Positions 1 through 7,021 of a stretch of 11,377 nt of DNA are shown here, piece by piece (within the stretch, counting starts at the first letter, position 1; each line of letters opens with the position of its first letter). This DNA comes from 66-474 sp035572335. Its GTDB lineage: Bacteria > Pseudomonadota > Gammaproteobacteria > Xanthomonadales > Rhodanobacteraceae. The position numbers and the translations under genes are program-made. The notes under the pieces are model-generated. The model did not search any database, was not told the DNA's origin, and saw only the letters and a list, made by a program, of their open reading frames with translations. Where the stretch lies: contig DATNAW010000216.1 of NCBI GenBank assembly GCA_035572335.1, forward strand, positions 1-11,377. The letters run 5' to 3'.

Positions 1-501
1 ATGTCCGACAAAGCGGGCATTGACCCCGTGCTTCGCGTACAGCGCGGGCTCCATGGGGAACAGGCACAGCACGCTGTCAGCGGACCGCCCGACCTTTTCC
101 GCGCGCCCTTCGCGCCATGCCCAGATCGACGGGCTGACGTAATGCACAGTGGGAATGCCGGCGTGCTTCATCTTTTTTTCGAGGCCGAAGTTGAAATCCG
201 GCGCGTCGATGCCGATGAACACATCCGGCCGCAATGCGATCAGACGGCGTGCGAGCGATGCGCGCAGCCGCAGCAGGCGGGGCAAGTGGCGCAACACTTC
301 GGTCAGGCCCATGACCGACAGTTCGGAAATGTCGTGCCAGGCCTCCAGCCCCGCGGCACGCATGCGCGGGCCGCCCACGCCCACGAACTTCGCGTTCGGA
401 TGGTTGGCGCGCAGGGCTTCGATCAACTCGGCGCCGAGCAGGTCGCCCGAGTCTTCACCCGCGACCATCGCGAATACGCGCGAGCCGATGCGGGTTTCCA
501 T
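1..501 (-). CDS. lpxB: Lipid-A-disaccharide synthase LpxB, N-terminal part (gene runs off the left edge)
   Basis: LpxB is the peripheral-membrane glycosyltransferase that joins UDP-2,3-diacylglucosamine to lipid X (2,3-diacylglucosamine-1-phosphate), giving lipid A disaccharide-1-phosphate. The first 167 codons are present, of a family length near 380; the C-terminal nucleotide-binding half lies outside the window. Visible motifs are VAGEDSGDLLGA (residues 13-24), FVGVGGPRM, the ELSVMGLTEVL stretch, DVFIGIDAPDFNFGLE and HYVSPSIWAWREGR, all matching E. coli LpxB in order. The motif commonly read as AGEASGD or AGETSGD has Asp17 here. The ATG directly abuts the lpxA stop (TGA then ATG, zero spacing), so translation is probably coupled to lpxA. 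No strong Shine-Dalgarno sequence is seen. Family assignment is very secure. Confidence 0.97.
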   Translation of the reverse strand, partial: METRIGSRVFAMVAGEDSGDLLGAELIEALRANHPNAKFVGVGGPRMRAAGLEAWHDISELSVMGLTEVLRHLPRLLRLRASLARRLIALRPDVFIGIDAPDFNFGLEKKMKHAGIPTVHYVSPSIWAWREGRAEKVGRSADSVLCLFPMEPALYAKHGVNARFVGH

Positions 502-1290
502 TCAACGTACCAGCGATCGCTCGCTGCGGTCGATGAAATCGCAGAACGCTCGCACATCCGGGCTGGCCGCTGCCTGTTCGGTGAGCGCCGCGCGGGCTTC
601 GTGCAGCGTCTTGTGCGACATGTAGAGGGTGCGATATGCGCGCTTGATGGCGCCGATGCGTCCGGCGTCGAAGCCGCGCCGCTTCAAGCCTTCGGCATTC
701 ACGCCGCGTGGCACCGCGAACTGGCCTGCGACATAAATGAAGGGCGGCACGTCGCGGTTGATCGCCGAAAACATCGCGGCGAAGGCGTGCGCGCCGATCT
801 TGCAGAACTGATGCACGCCCGTGAAACCACCCAGTACCACGTGGTCGCCGATTTCGACGTGGCCCGCCAGCGTCGCATTGTTGGCGAAGATGGTGTGGCT
901 TCCTATCGTGCAGTCGTGCGCGACGTGCACGTAGGCCATGATCCAGTTGTCGTCGCCGATGCGCGTCGCACCGCCGCCTTCGCCGGTGCCGCGATTGATG
1001 GTGACGAACTCGTGGAAGGTGTTGCCGTCGCCGATCACCAGTTCGCTGCGTTCGCCTTGGTATTTCTTGTCCTGCGGATCGCCGCCGATCGACGCAAACG
1101 CGCCGATGTGGTTGTCGCGGCCGATCCGCGTGGGGCCCTGCAAGAAGGCGTGTGCGTCGACGCGGCAGCCCGGCCCGATCTCCACCTCGGCGCCGATGAC
1201 GGCCAGCGGGCCGACGATGACGTCGTCGGCGAGCCTGGCACCCGGGTCGACGATGGCAGTCGGGTGGATGTTGGGCTTGCCGGGACTCAC
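502..1290 (-). CDS. lpxA: UDP-N-acetylglucosamine acyltransferase LpxA
   Basis: LpxA catalyses the first step of lipid A synthesis: transfer of a 3-hydroxyacyl chain from acyl-ACP to the 3-OH of UDP-GlcNAc, in the cytoplasm as a trimer. The protein is a left-handed beta-helix of hexapeptide repeats (about residues 8-185), then a helical C-terminus with GVNAEGLKRRGF. I chose the GTG at 1290-1288 because it overlaps the fabZ stop as GTGA and gives 262 residues, exactly the E. coli length. Catalytic His then falls at 125 (VAHDC), in E. coli register. An in-frame GTG at 1308 would add six residues and has no visible ribosome site. In QFCKIGAHAFAAMFSAI, Met173 occupies the acyl-chain ruler position, which is Gly in E. 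coli (C14) and Met in P. aeruginosa (C10). A short hydroxyacyl chain is therefore inferred. Confidence 0.96.
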   Translation of the reverse strand: MSPGKPNIHPTAIVDPGARLADDVIVGPLAVIGAEVEIGPGCRVDAHAFLQGPTRIGRDNHIGAFASIGGDPQDKKYQGERSELVIGDGNTFHEFVTINRGTGEGGGATRIGDDNWIMAYVHVAHDCTIGSHTIFANNATLAGHVEIGDHVVLGGFTGVHQFCKIGAHAFAAMFSAINRDVPPFIYVAGQFAVPRGVNAEGLKRRGFDAGRIGAIKRAYRTLYMSHKTLHEARAALTEQAAASPDVRAFCDFIDRSERSLVR

Positions 1291-1754
1291 CGGGTGGATT
1301 CCGCGCACATCAATTCGCAGGTGGCCGCTTCCTTGCCGTCGACCATCGCGCGTGCGGTGAAAATGCCCATGCCGCGGAGCAGGCGCTTCAGCTGCACTTC
1401 CAGGCGCAGCTGGTCGCCCGGCACGACGGGTTTGAGGAAGCGCGCGTTGTCCACCTTGGCAAGATAGAAAATACGGTCTTCCTTGTCGGCATGGGTGCCG
1501 GACAGGCCCAGCAGCAATCCCGAAGTCTGCGCCAGCGCCTCGACGATGAGCACGCCGGGCATTACCGGATGGCCGGGGAAGTGCCCGTTGAAGAACGGCT
1601 CGTTGAGCGTGACGTTCTTGATCGCGACGATGCTCTTGCCGGCGTCGAGTTCGACCACCCGGTCGACCAGCAGGAAGGGATAGCGGTGCGGCAGGATGGC
1701 CGCGATCCGTTCTGCGTCGACGGGCAGGTTTGCGGGGGTGGAAGAGGCATTCAT
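1287..1754 (-). CDS. fabZ: 3-hydroxyacyl-ACP dehydratase FabZ
   Basis: FabZ dehydrates (3R)-hydroxyacyl-ACP to trans-2-enoyl-ACP in type II fatty acid elongation. It draws on the same hydroxyacyl-ACP pool that LpxA and LpxD use, which explains its place between them. The 155-residue protein (E. coli FabZ is 151) is a single hot-dog domain with LPHRYPFLLVDRV (residues 21-33), FFNGHFPGHPVMPGVLIVEA (residues 54-73) and YLAKVDNARFLKPVVPGDQL. His58 and Glu72 are the expected catalytic pair. Its ATG overlaps the lpxD stop by four bases (ATGA), and its own stop overlaps the lpxA GTG (GTGA). Coupled translation through lpxD-fabZ-lpxA is strongly suggested. Nothing unusual is seen in the active site. 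Confidence 0.98.
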   Translation of the reverse strand: MNASSTPANLPVDAERIAAILPHRYPFLLVDRVVELDAGKSIVAIKNVTLNEPFFNGHFPGHPVMPGVLIVEALAQTSGLLLGLSGTHADKEDRIFYLAKVDNARFLKPVVPGDQLRLEVQLKRLLRGMGIFTARAMVDGKEAATCELMCAESTR

Positions 1755-2800
1755 TCGTTGCGGTCCCTGTTCAATGCTTCAAGCTGCTTTTCGAGTGCGG
1801 CGATGCGACGCGCCATGCCATCGAGCTGCCGCATGCGCGCGGCGTTGCGGCGCCACGCGCGGTTTTCCTCGATGGGCGCGCCCGAAGAATACACGCCGGC
1901 TTCGCGTATGGAGTGGGTCACCAGCGTCATCGCCGTGATGGTAACGCCGTCGGCGATTTCGAGGTGGCCCAGCACGCCCGCGCTGCCGCCGATCAGGCAG
2001 TTGCGGCCGATCGTCGCGCTGCCCGCGACCGCCGCGCATCCGGCCAACGCCGAGTGCGCACCGATGCGGACGTTGTGCGCGATCTGGATCTGGTTGTCGA
2101 GGCGCACGTCTTCTTCGAGCACCGTGTCCTCCAGCGCGCCGCGGTCGATGGTGGTGTTCGCGCCGATTTCGCAATCGTCGCCGATGCGCACCCCGCCGAG
2201 CTGCGGCACCTTGACCCAGCCGTCGCGGTCGCGCGCCAGGCCGAAGCCGTCGGCGCCCAGCACCGCGCCGGCATGGATCAATACGCGCTTGCCGAGCGTC
2301 ACGCGCGTCACCAGCGTGACCTGCGCGGCGAGGCGCGACTGCGCGCCGATGATGCAATCCGGGCCGACGACGCAATGCGGACCGAGTACCGCGCCTGCTT
2401 CGATGCGCGCGCCCGCTTCGATCACGCAACCGGGACCGATGCACGCGCTGGCGTCGATCCCTGCATCCGCGGCGACGACCGCCGTCGGGTGAATGCCCGG
2501 GGTCACCGCGGGCCTGCATTCGAAAAGTGTCGCGATGCGCGCGTAGGCGAGATAGGGATCCTTCGCGATGAGGACGGGCGAAGGACTCGCGCCGGCATGT
2601 CCGGCGTCCAGCACCACGACGCCCGCCCGGGTGTGTGCGAGATCGCCGGCGTAGCGGGGATTCGCGAGAAATGCCAGCTGTTCGAGCCCGGCGCGCGCCA
2701 GCGGCGCAACGCCGCGGATCAGGCCCGTCGCGTCACCGCGCGCTTCGAGCCCGAAGCGCCGCGCCAAATCGCCAATGCTGTAGCCGGTTGATCGTTCCAT
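1751..2800 (-). CDS. lpxD: UDP-3-O-acylglucosamine N-acyltransferase LpxD
   Basis: LpxD is the third enzyme of lipid A synthesis. It transfers a 3-hydroxyacyl chain from ACP to the 2-amino group of UDP-3-O-acylglucosamine. The 349 residues (E. coli 341) show an N-terminal uridine-binding domain (about 1-100, with LAFLANPRYAGDL), a hexapeptide-repeat beta-helix (about 101-325) and a C-terminal coiled helix (RRIAALEKQLEALN). The catalytic His of QIAHNV is His242, and GANTTIDRGAL and GVYSSGAPI are conserved. The ATG at 2800 gives the family N-terminus MERSTGYSIGDLARRF. The frame stays open upstream to 2884, but that stretch is encoded by the intergenic repeat and is hydrophobic, so I reject it. 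The stop overlaps the fabZ start. skp, which precedes lpxD in E. coli, is not here. Confidence 0.96.
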   Translation of the reverse strand: MERSTGYSIGDLARRFGLEARGDATGLIRGVAPLARAGLEQLAFLANPRYAGDLAHTRAGVVVLDAGHAGASPSPVLIAKDPYLAYARIATLFECRPAVTPGIHPTAVVAADAGIDASACIGPGCVIEAGARIEAGAVLGPHCVVGPDCIIGAQSRLAAQVTLVTRVTLGKRVLIHAGAVLGADGFGLARDRDGWVKVPQLGGVRIGDDCEIGANTTIDRGALEDTVLEEDVRLDNQIQIAHNVRIGAHSALAGCAAVAGSATIGRNCLIGGSAGVLGHLEIADGVTITAMTLVTHSIREAGVYSSGAPIEENRAWRRNAARMRQLDGMARRIAALEKQLEALNRDRNE

Positions 2801-2842
2801 CCGCTGCGCCGAATGATGTCGAAACAGCCAAAAGCAAATGCC

Positions 2843-2935
2843 GTCCGCGAAGCACGCAAAAAACGCGAAGAAAGCGGAAAGCAAATTCGGCTTTTTGCCC
2901 CTGTTTCCTTTGCGTGCTTCGCGTCCCTTGCGGAC
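2843..2935. repeat. Inverted repeat with 9-bp periodic arms between bamA and lpxD
   Basis: GCGAAGCACGCAAA (2847-2860) and TTTGCGTGCTTCGC (2909-2922) are perfect 14-bp inverted arms with a 48-base loop. A second block, GTCCGC (2843-2848) against GCGGAC (2930-2935), pairs outside them with a small bulge. The right arm is itself periodic: 2908-2916, 2917-2925 and 2926-2934 are 9-mers of the form CTTTGCGTG, CTTCGCGTC, CCTTGCGGA. The loop carries further related AACGCGAAG and AAGCGGAAAG words. The element fills over half of the 165-bp gap between bamA (stop at 2966) and lpxD (start at 2800). It looks like a dispersed intergenic palindromic repeat; it may also act as an RNA hairpin affecting expression across the gap. 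The repeat is seen directly, while its genome-wide copy number is unknown. Confidence 0.75.
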
Positions 2936-2965
2936 TGTCCTGTTTTCGTCTCTCGTGTCGCCGGC

Positions 2966-5383
2966 TCAGAACGTTCTACCGAAGTAGAACTGCAGCGTTT
3001 CCTCGAACGGCGCATCGCCAGGCTGGTCACGAATGGGCCGCGCGAGATCGATCACGATGGGGCCGACCGGGGCGATCCACTGCAGCGAAATACCGACCGA
3101 GGCGCGAAGTTGCGAAGCGTTGAAGTCGCTGTAGCTCGAATAAACGTTGCCGACGTCGGTAAACAGGGAAAGGCGTGCCTTGTTGTTGTCCTTGAAGAAC
3201 GGCAGCACCAGCTCCGCCGTACCCAGCACCTTGAACGCGCCGCCCACAGGCTGGGGGCGATAGGAGACGCCGCCGAGGCAGGTGTTGCCGGCAGTCGCGA
3301 TCGCGGTGGGATCAGGCTGGCCGTTGGCACCGATCAGGCCGGAGCAGATGCGCGGGCCCAGGGTGTTGTCCTGGAATCCGCGTACGTCCTGTACGCCGCC
3401 CGCGTAATAATTCAGGTAGAAGGGGAAGGACATCGTCCGGATCACACCGTTGGCATCCGCGTATTGCACCGAATAGTCGTTCGAGCCATAGGTGCTGCCG
3501 TAACCGAGCGTCCCCTTGAGGTGGCCGACGAAGCCGAACGGCAGCGGGAAGTAGTCGCTACTGGTAAGCGTCAGCTTGTAGTACGGCACGGTGGCGCCCG
3601 GCAAGCTGATTTCCGCGCTGACCTGCTGCAGGCCGCCGCGGGTGGGCTTGTAGAAGCTGTTCAAGGTGTCGTGCGCGTACGAGAGCGTCAGCGGCGTGCT
3701 GCGCACCGTGTAGTGGCCGATCTTGGCCATCTGGTCGAAGAACATGGCGGGGGTGTAGCCCGGGATCAGATCCAGCTTCGTCTTGTTGAAGCCAAGGCCA
3801 ACGTTGATGCTGTCCGTTTCGCTGATGGGGAAGCTCAGGTAACTCGACAGCGCGTCGGTGTCCGACAGGTAGGACGCGATGTTCTGCTCGCCCTGGTTCA
3901 ACTTCAGCACGCTGGCGTTGTAACCGATGCCGATGCCGCTGTCGGTGAGGTACGGATCGAAGAACGACACCTGGTACTGCTTCAGGAACAGGCTCTTCGA
4001 GAACGTCGCCGACACGCTGTTGCCGGTCCCGAGGAAGTTGTTGTTCGAGATCGACGTCGACAGGATGACGCCCGACACCTGCGAGTAACCGACGCCGAAC
4101 TGGAACTGCCCCGACGATTCCTCGGTGACCTTGACGTTGAGATCCACCTCGTCGGTCGTACCCGGCACCTTGACGGTGTCGATGTTGACGTCCTTGAAGA
4201 AACCGAGGCGCTGCAGGCGCACCTTGGAACGGTCGATCGCGGCCTGCGAATACCACGCACCTTCGTACTGGCGCATCTCGCGGCGCAGGATCTGGTCTTG
4301 CGTGTTGGTGTTGCCCTTGAAGTTGATCCGGCGCACGTACACGCGCGGACCCGGTTCGACGAAGAAGGTGAGGTCGACGGTATGGTTTTGCTCATCCACC
4401 TTGGGGATCGGCGAAACCTTGGCGAACGCGTAGCCGATGTTCGAGAGCACGTCGGTGATCGCATCGGCCGACAGCTCGATGCTGTGGCGGTCGAACACTT
4501 CGCCGGGCCTGATGCGCAAAACCCTGCGCAATGACTCTTCCGGCAGCACCAACGTGCCGAGCAGGTGGATGCCGGAAATCTTGAAGATGTCGCCTTCGTG
4601 GATCGCGGCCGCGATGTAGATGTTCTGCTTGTCCGGGCTGATCGTGACCTGCGCCGAGTTGACGTTGAAGTCGGCGTAGCCGCGGTCGAGATAGTACGAA
4701 GACAGTTTGGTCAGGTCGCCCGAGAGTTTTTCGCGCGAGTACTGGTCGTTGCTCGAATACCACGACGTCCAGTTCGGCGTGCCGGATTCCCAGTCCTTGA
4801 GGATTTCGTCGTCGGTGTACGTGTGGTTGCCGACAATGTTGATCTCCTGGATCTTCGCCGCCTTGCCCTCGTGGATCTCGATGTCGATGGCGACGCGGTT
4901 GCGGTCGAGCTTGGTGACGTGCGGTTCGACCGTCACGTTGTACTTGCCGCGATCGTTGTATTGCGAGACCAGCTGCTGCTGGATCTGGTCGAGCGTGAGG
5001 CGGTCGAAGGTCTGGCCTTCGGCGAGGCCGGCCGACTTCAGGCCCTTCATCAACTGGTCGGTCTTGATGTCCTTGTTGCCGTGCACCGTCAGGCTGGCGA
5101 TGGACGGGCGCTCCTGCACCTTCACCACCAGGATCGTGCCTTGCTGTTCCATTTCCACGTCGTTGAAGAAACCTGTCTTGAACAACGCCTGGATCGCCTT
5201 CTGCGCGGTGGCACCGGTCATCGTCTGGCCGGGCTCGATCGGCAGGTAGCTGAGCACCGTGCCGGCGGCGATGCGTTGCAGGCCCTCGATGCGGATGTCA
5301 CTGACGGTGAAGGGCTGAAAGGCGTACGCCGCCATCGGGACGGACAGGGCGGCGAACAGGATCAGTGCGGCGACTCGTTTCAT
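2966..5383 (-). CDS. bamA: Outer membrane protein assembly factor BamA
   Basis: BamA is the core of the BAM complex that folds and inserts beta-barrel proteins into the outer membrane. The 805-residue product starts with a signal peptide (MKRVAALILF onward, likely cut after Ala-Tyr-Ala at 21). Five POTRA domains follow (about 22-425), recognisable by IRIEGLQRI, LTVHGNKDI, INIVGNHTY, ISGIHLLG and INFKGNTNT. The C-terminal Omp85 barrel spans about 426-805, with the loop-6 motif VRGF (667-670) and a terminal Phe (FYFGRTF). Two cysteines in the loop-6 region (680, 702) could form a disulfide, as the pair in E. coli loop 6 does. I chose the ATG at 5383 because it gives a clean signal peptide and has GGAA upstream; the frame is open to 5476 but that extension would bury the signal. 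rseP lies upstream across a 138-bp gap. Confidence 0.98.
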   Translation of the reverse strand: MKRVAALILFAALSVPMAAYAFQPFTVSDIRIEGLQRIAAGTVLSYLPIEPGQTMTGATAQKAIQALFKTGFFNDVEMEQQGTILVVKVQERPSIASLTVHGNKDIKTDQLMKGLKSAGLAEGQTFDRLTLDQIQQQLVSQYNDRGKYNVTVEPHVTKLDRNRVAIDIEIHEGKAAKIQEINIVGNHTYTDDEILKDWESGTPNWTSWYSSNDQYSREKLSGDLTKLSSYYLDRGYADFNVNSAQVTISPDKQNIYIAAAIHEGDIFKISGIHLLGTLVLPEESLRRVLRIRPGEVFDRHSIELSADAITDVLSNIGYAFAKVSPIPKVDEQNHTVDLTFFVEPGPRVYVRRINFKGNTNTQDQILRREMRQYEGAWYSQAAIDRSKVRLQRLGFFKDVNIDTVKVPGTTDEVDLNVKVTEESSGQFQFGVGYSQVSGVILSTSISNNNFLGTGNSVSATFSKSLFLKQYQVSFFDPYLTDSGIGIGYNASVLKLNQGEQNIASYLSDTDALSSYLSFPISETDSINVGLGFNKTKLDLIPGYTPAMFFDQMAKIGHYTVRSTPLTLSYAHDTLNSFYKPTRGGLQQVSAEISLPGATVPYYKLTLTSSDYFPLPFGFVGHLKGTLGYGSTYGSNDYSVQYADANGVIRTMSFPFYLNYYAGGVQDVRGFQDNTLGPRICSGLIGANGQPDPTAIATAGNTCLGGVSYRPQPVGGAFKVLGTAELVLPFFKDNNKARLSLFTDVGNVYSSYSDFNASQLRASVGISLQWIAPVGPIVIDLARPIRDQPGDAPFEETLQFYFGRTF

Positions 5384-5475
5384 CGTCGATTCCGGAACTC
5401 TCAAGGAGGATGTGGCGCAAACCGTGCATCGTACAGGCGCAGCCGCGCCCGGGAAAGCGAAGCAGTCAAGCGGCA

Positions 5476-5510
5476 CCGCGCATGTGACCTGGGCCAGGGC
5501 CCTTGCGCGG
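5476..5510 (-). promoter_or_regulatory. Stem-loop between rseP and bamA
   Basis: A perfect 7-bp stem, CCGCGCA (5476-5482) with TGCGCGG (5504-5510), encloses a 21-base loop. The loop contains a second small palindrome, GGGCC (5491-5495) and GGCCC (5498-5502). In the transcript it starts 11 bases after the rseP stop codon. No run of U follows, so it is not a canonical intrinsic terminator. It could be an RNA processing or stabilising element, or a partial attenuator that sets the bamA level relative to rseP. The structure is seen in the sequence; the role is inferred. Confidence 0.5.
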
Positions 5511-5521
5511 GAATGTTGCGT

Positions 5522-6886
5522 TCACTGGAAAATCCGCAGGATGTCGTTGTAGAAGGCCAACCCCATCAGCATCACCAGCAGCGCCATGCCCATGTACTGG
5601 CCCGCGGCCATCGCGCGCTCGGACAACGGGCTGCCCTTGGCCAGTTCGATGAGGTAATAGAGCAGGTGGCCGCCGTCGAGGATCGGGATCGGCAGCAGGT
5701 TCATGATGCCGAGGCTGAGCGAAATGATGCCGAGGAAATACAGGAACCACGCCGGCCCCATCTCGGCCGAAGTCTGCGCGTACTGCGCGATGGAAATCGG
5801 ACCGGACAGGTTGGACAGCGCGGCCGAGCCCGACAGCATGTGGCCCAGCATCTTCACCGTGGTCGCGGTGAAATCCCAGGTCTGGGCGAACGCATCCGGG
5901 ATGGCGGCGAGCGGTCCGCGGCGCACCACGGTGTCGTATTTGGCCGTGCCCGGCTGAACGTAAATCCCCATCGCCCAGACCTTGCTGCCGTCGGGCTCGG
6001 TCGTGAGACGCGGCTGCACGTCCAGCGGCACGCGCTGGCCGGCGCGCTCGATCACCAGCGCCAGCTTATGATCGGCCTTGGCCAATTTGCGGGTCGTGTC
6101 GGTCAACTGGTTCCAATCCGCAACCGTGGTGCCGTCGATGCTGAGTATCTTGTCGCCCGGTCGCAGGCCGGCGGCTTGCGCGGGACTGCCGGGAACGACC
6201 TTGCCGATGGTGGCCGGCAACGTGTGTTGCAGCGGCATCATCCCGATCTGGTCGAACAGGGTTTCATCGCTCGGATGCGGCGGCAGTTTCCCGAACTGCA
6301 ACACGTGTGTTTCGATCGCACCTTTGGCGGTGCGCACTTCCACCGGCGCCGGCTGGTGCGCCTGCGCCGCGTTGGCCAGCGCCAGGCTGAGATCGGTCCA
6401 ATTGGAAATCGCGCGGCCGTTGACGCTCAGCACGCGATCGCCGCGCTGGATGCCGGCCTGCGCCGCGATGTGGGTGACGTCACCGACCAGCGGCTGGAAA
6501 TCCGGTTTGCCGATCACCAGCATCGCCCAGAACGCGGCGACCGCGAAGATCAGGTTGAATCCCGGCCCCGCCAGCACGATCAGGATGCGTTGCCAGACCG
6601 GCTTGCCGGTGAACTCGCGCGGGAGATCCTCGGGCTCGACGTCGCCTTCGCGCGCGTCCAGCATCTTCACGTAGCCGCCCAGCGGAATCCACGCCACGCA
6701 GTATTCGGTGCCGTCCTTGCCGTACCAGGATTTGATCGGTTTGCCGAAGCCCACCGAGAAGCGCAGCACCTTGACGCCGCAGCGGCGCGCAACCCAGAAG
6801 TGCCCGAATTCGTGGAAGGTCACCAGGATGCCCAGGGTGACGATCATCCACCACGCGGAACCGAGAATGTTGAGGAAGTCGCTCAT
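5522..6886 (-). CDS. rseP: Site-2 (intramembrane) zinc metalloprotease RseP
   Basis: RseP is an inner-membrane protease that makes the second cut in the anti-sigma factor RseA after DegS, releasing sigma-E in response to outer-membrane stress. It also clears remnant signal peptides. The 454 residues (E. coli 450) show the zinc-binding HEFGH at 25-29 in the first membrane segment and FTGKPVWQRILIVLAGPGFN before the second segment. Two periplasmic PDZ domains follow (about 130-205 and 222-292; the second includes GSPAQAAGLRPGDKILSIDG). The LDG motif in NLLPIPILDGGH (396-407) supplies the third zinc ligand, Asp404. A last membrane helix ends the protein. Placement just before bamA joins envelope-stress sensing to outer-membrane assembly. 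In many relatives dxr is its upstream neighbour; here cdsA is. No clear Shine-Dalgarno sequence precedes the ATG. Confidence 0.98.
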   Translation of the reverse strand: MSDFLNILGSAWWMIVTLGILVTFHEFGHFWVARRCGVKVLRFSVGFGKPIKSWYGKDGTEYCVAWIPLGGYVKMLDAREGDVEPEDLPREFTGKPVWQRILIVLAGPGFNLIFAVAAFWAMLVIGKPDFQPLVGDVTHIAAQAGIQRGDRVLSVNGRAISNWTDLSLALANAAQAHQPAPVEVRTAKGAIETHVLQFGKLPPHPSDETLFDQIGMMPLQHTLPATIGKVVPGSPAQAAGLRPGDKILSIDGTTVADWNQLTDTTRKLAKADHKLALVIERAGQRVPLDVQPRLTTEPDGSKVWAMGIYVQPGTAKYDTVVRRGPLAAIPDAFAQTWDFTATTVKMLGHMLSGSAALSNLSGPISIAQYAQTSAEMGPAWFLYFLGIISLSLGIMNLLPIPILDGGHLLYYLIELAKGSPLSERAMAAGQYMGMALLVMLMGLAFYNDILRIFQ

Positions 6887-6915
6887 GCAATAGCGGTCAG
6901 ATGCTGCAGGATTCC

Positions 6916-6921
6916 ATCATA
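6916..6921 (-). promoter_or_regulatory. Possible -10 box upstream of rseP
   Basis: On the minus strand TATGAT (five of six matches to TATAAT) ends 29 bases before the rseP ATG, placing a start site about 20-25 bases upstream of the gene. The region 15-19 bases further upstream holds no good TTGACA match. This is a weak candidate for a private rseP promoter inside the cdsA-rseP gap, and the call is inference only. Confidence 0.25.
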
Positions 6922-6935
6922 AAGCAACCCACCTG

Positions 6936-6972
6936 AAAGCCGGCTGGGTTCACCAGAAGCCAGGATGGTTCA
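6936..6972. repeat. Imperfect tandem repeat in the cdsA-rseP gap
   Basis: Two 17-base units start 20 bases apart: AAAGCCGGCTGGGTTCA (6936-6952) and GAAGCCAGGATGGTTCA (6956-6972). They match at 12 of 17 positions. They lie in the 135-bp gap between cdsA and rseP, where some relatives carry dxr. No dxr-like reading frame is seen in this gap on either strand. The similarity may be chance. Confidence 0.3.
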
Positions 6973-7021
6973 TTGACCGCAGGAAAACGCCGCAAGTTCA
7001 AGCCGCGGGTGATCGCCGGCG

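Noticed and set aside
1291..1308. Six-residue longer LpxA from the GTG at 1308
   Set aside because: It has no visible ribosome site and makes a 22-base overlap with fabZ. The GTGA start gives E. coli length and numbering. It cannot be excluded fully.
2801..2884. 28-residue hydrophobic N-terminal extension of LpxD
   Set aside because: It is encoded by the intergenic inverted repeat. LpxD is cytoplasmic, and the ATG at 2800 gives the usual family start.
5384..5476. 31-residue extension of BamA upstream of the chosen ATG
   Set aside because: It would place polar sequence and cysteines before a well-formed signal peptide, which must be N-terminal.
4565..6922. A 785-codon open frame on the plus strand, with other long plus-strand frames at 1-1467, 1491-2492, 1730-2791 and 2813-4534
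   Set aside because: They lie opposite bamA, rseP, lpxD, lpxA, fabZ and lpxB. Long antisense frames are expected in GC-rich coding DNA. Their products are Arg-, Asp-, Val- and His-rich with no recognisable domain, and none has a ribosome site.
6887..7021. Possible dxr remnant, or a short protein read through from a cdsA shadow frame
   Set aside because: No Dxr motif such as the N-terminal GATGSIG or the NADPH- or metal-binding segments appears in any frame. The gap is far too short and shows no gradual decay.
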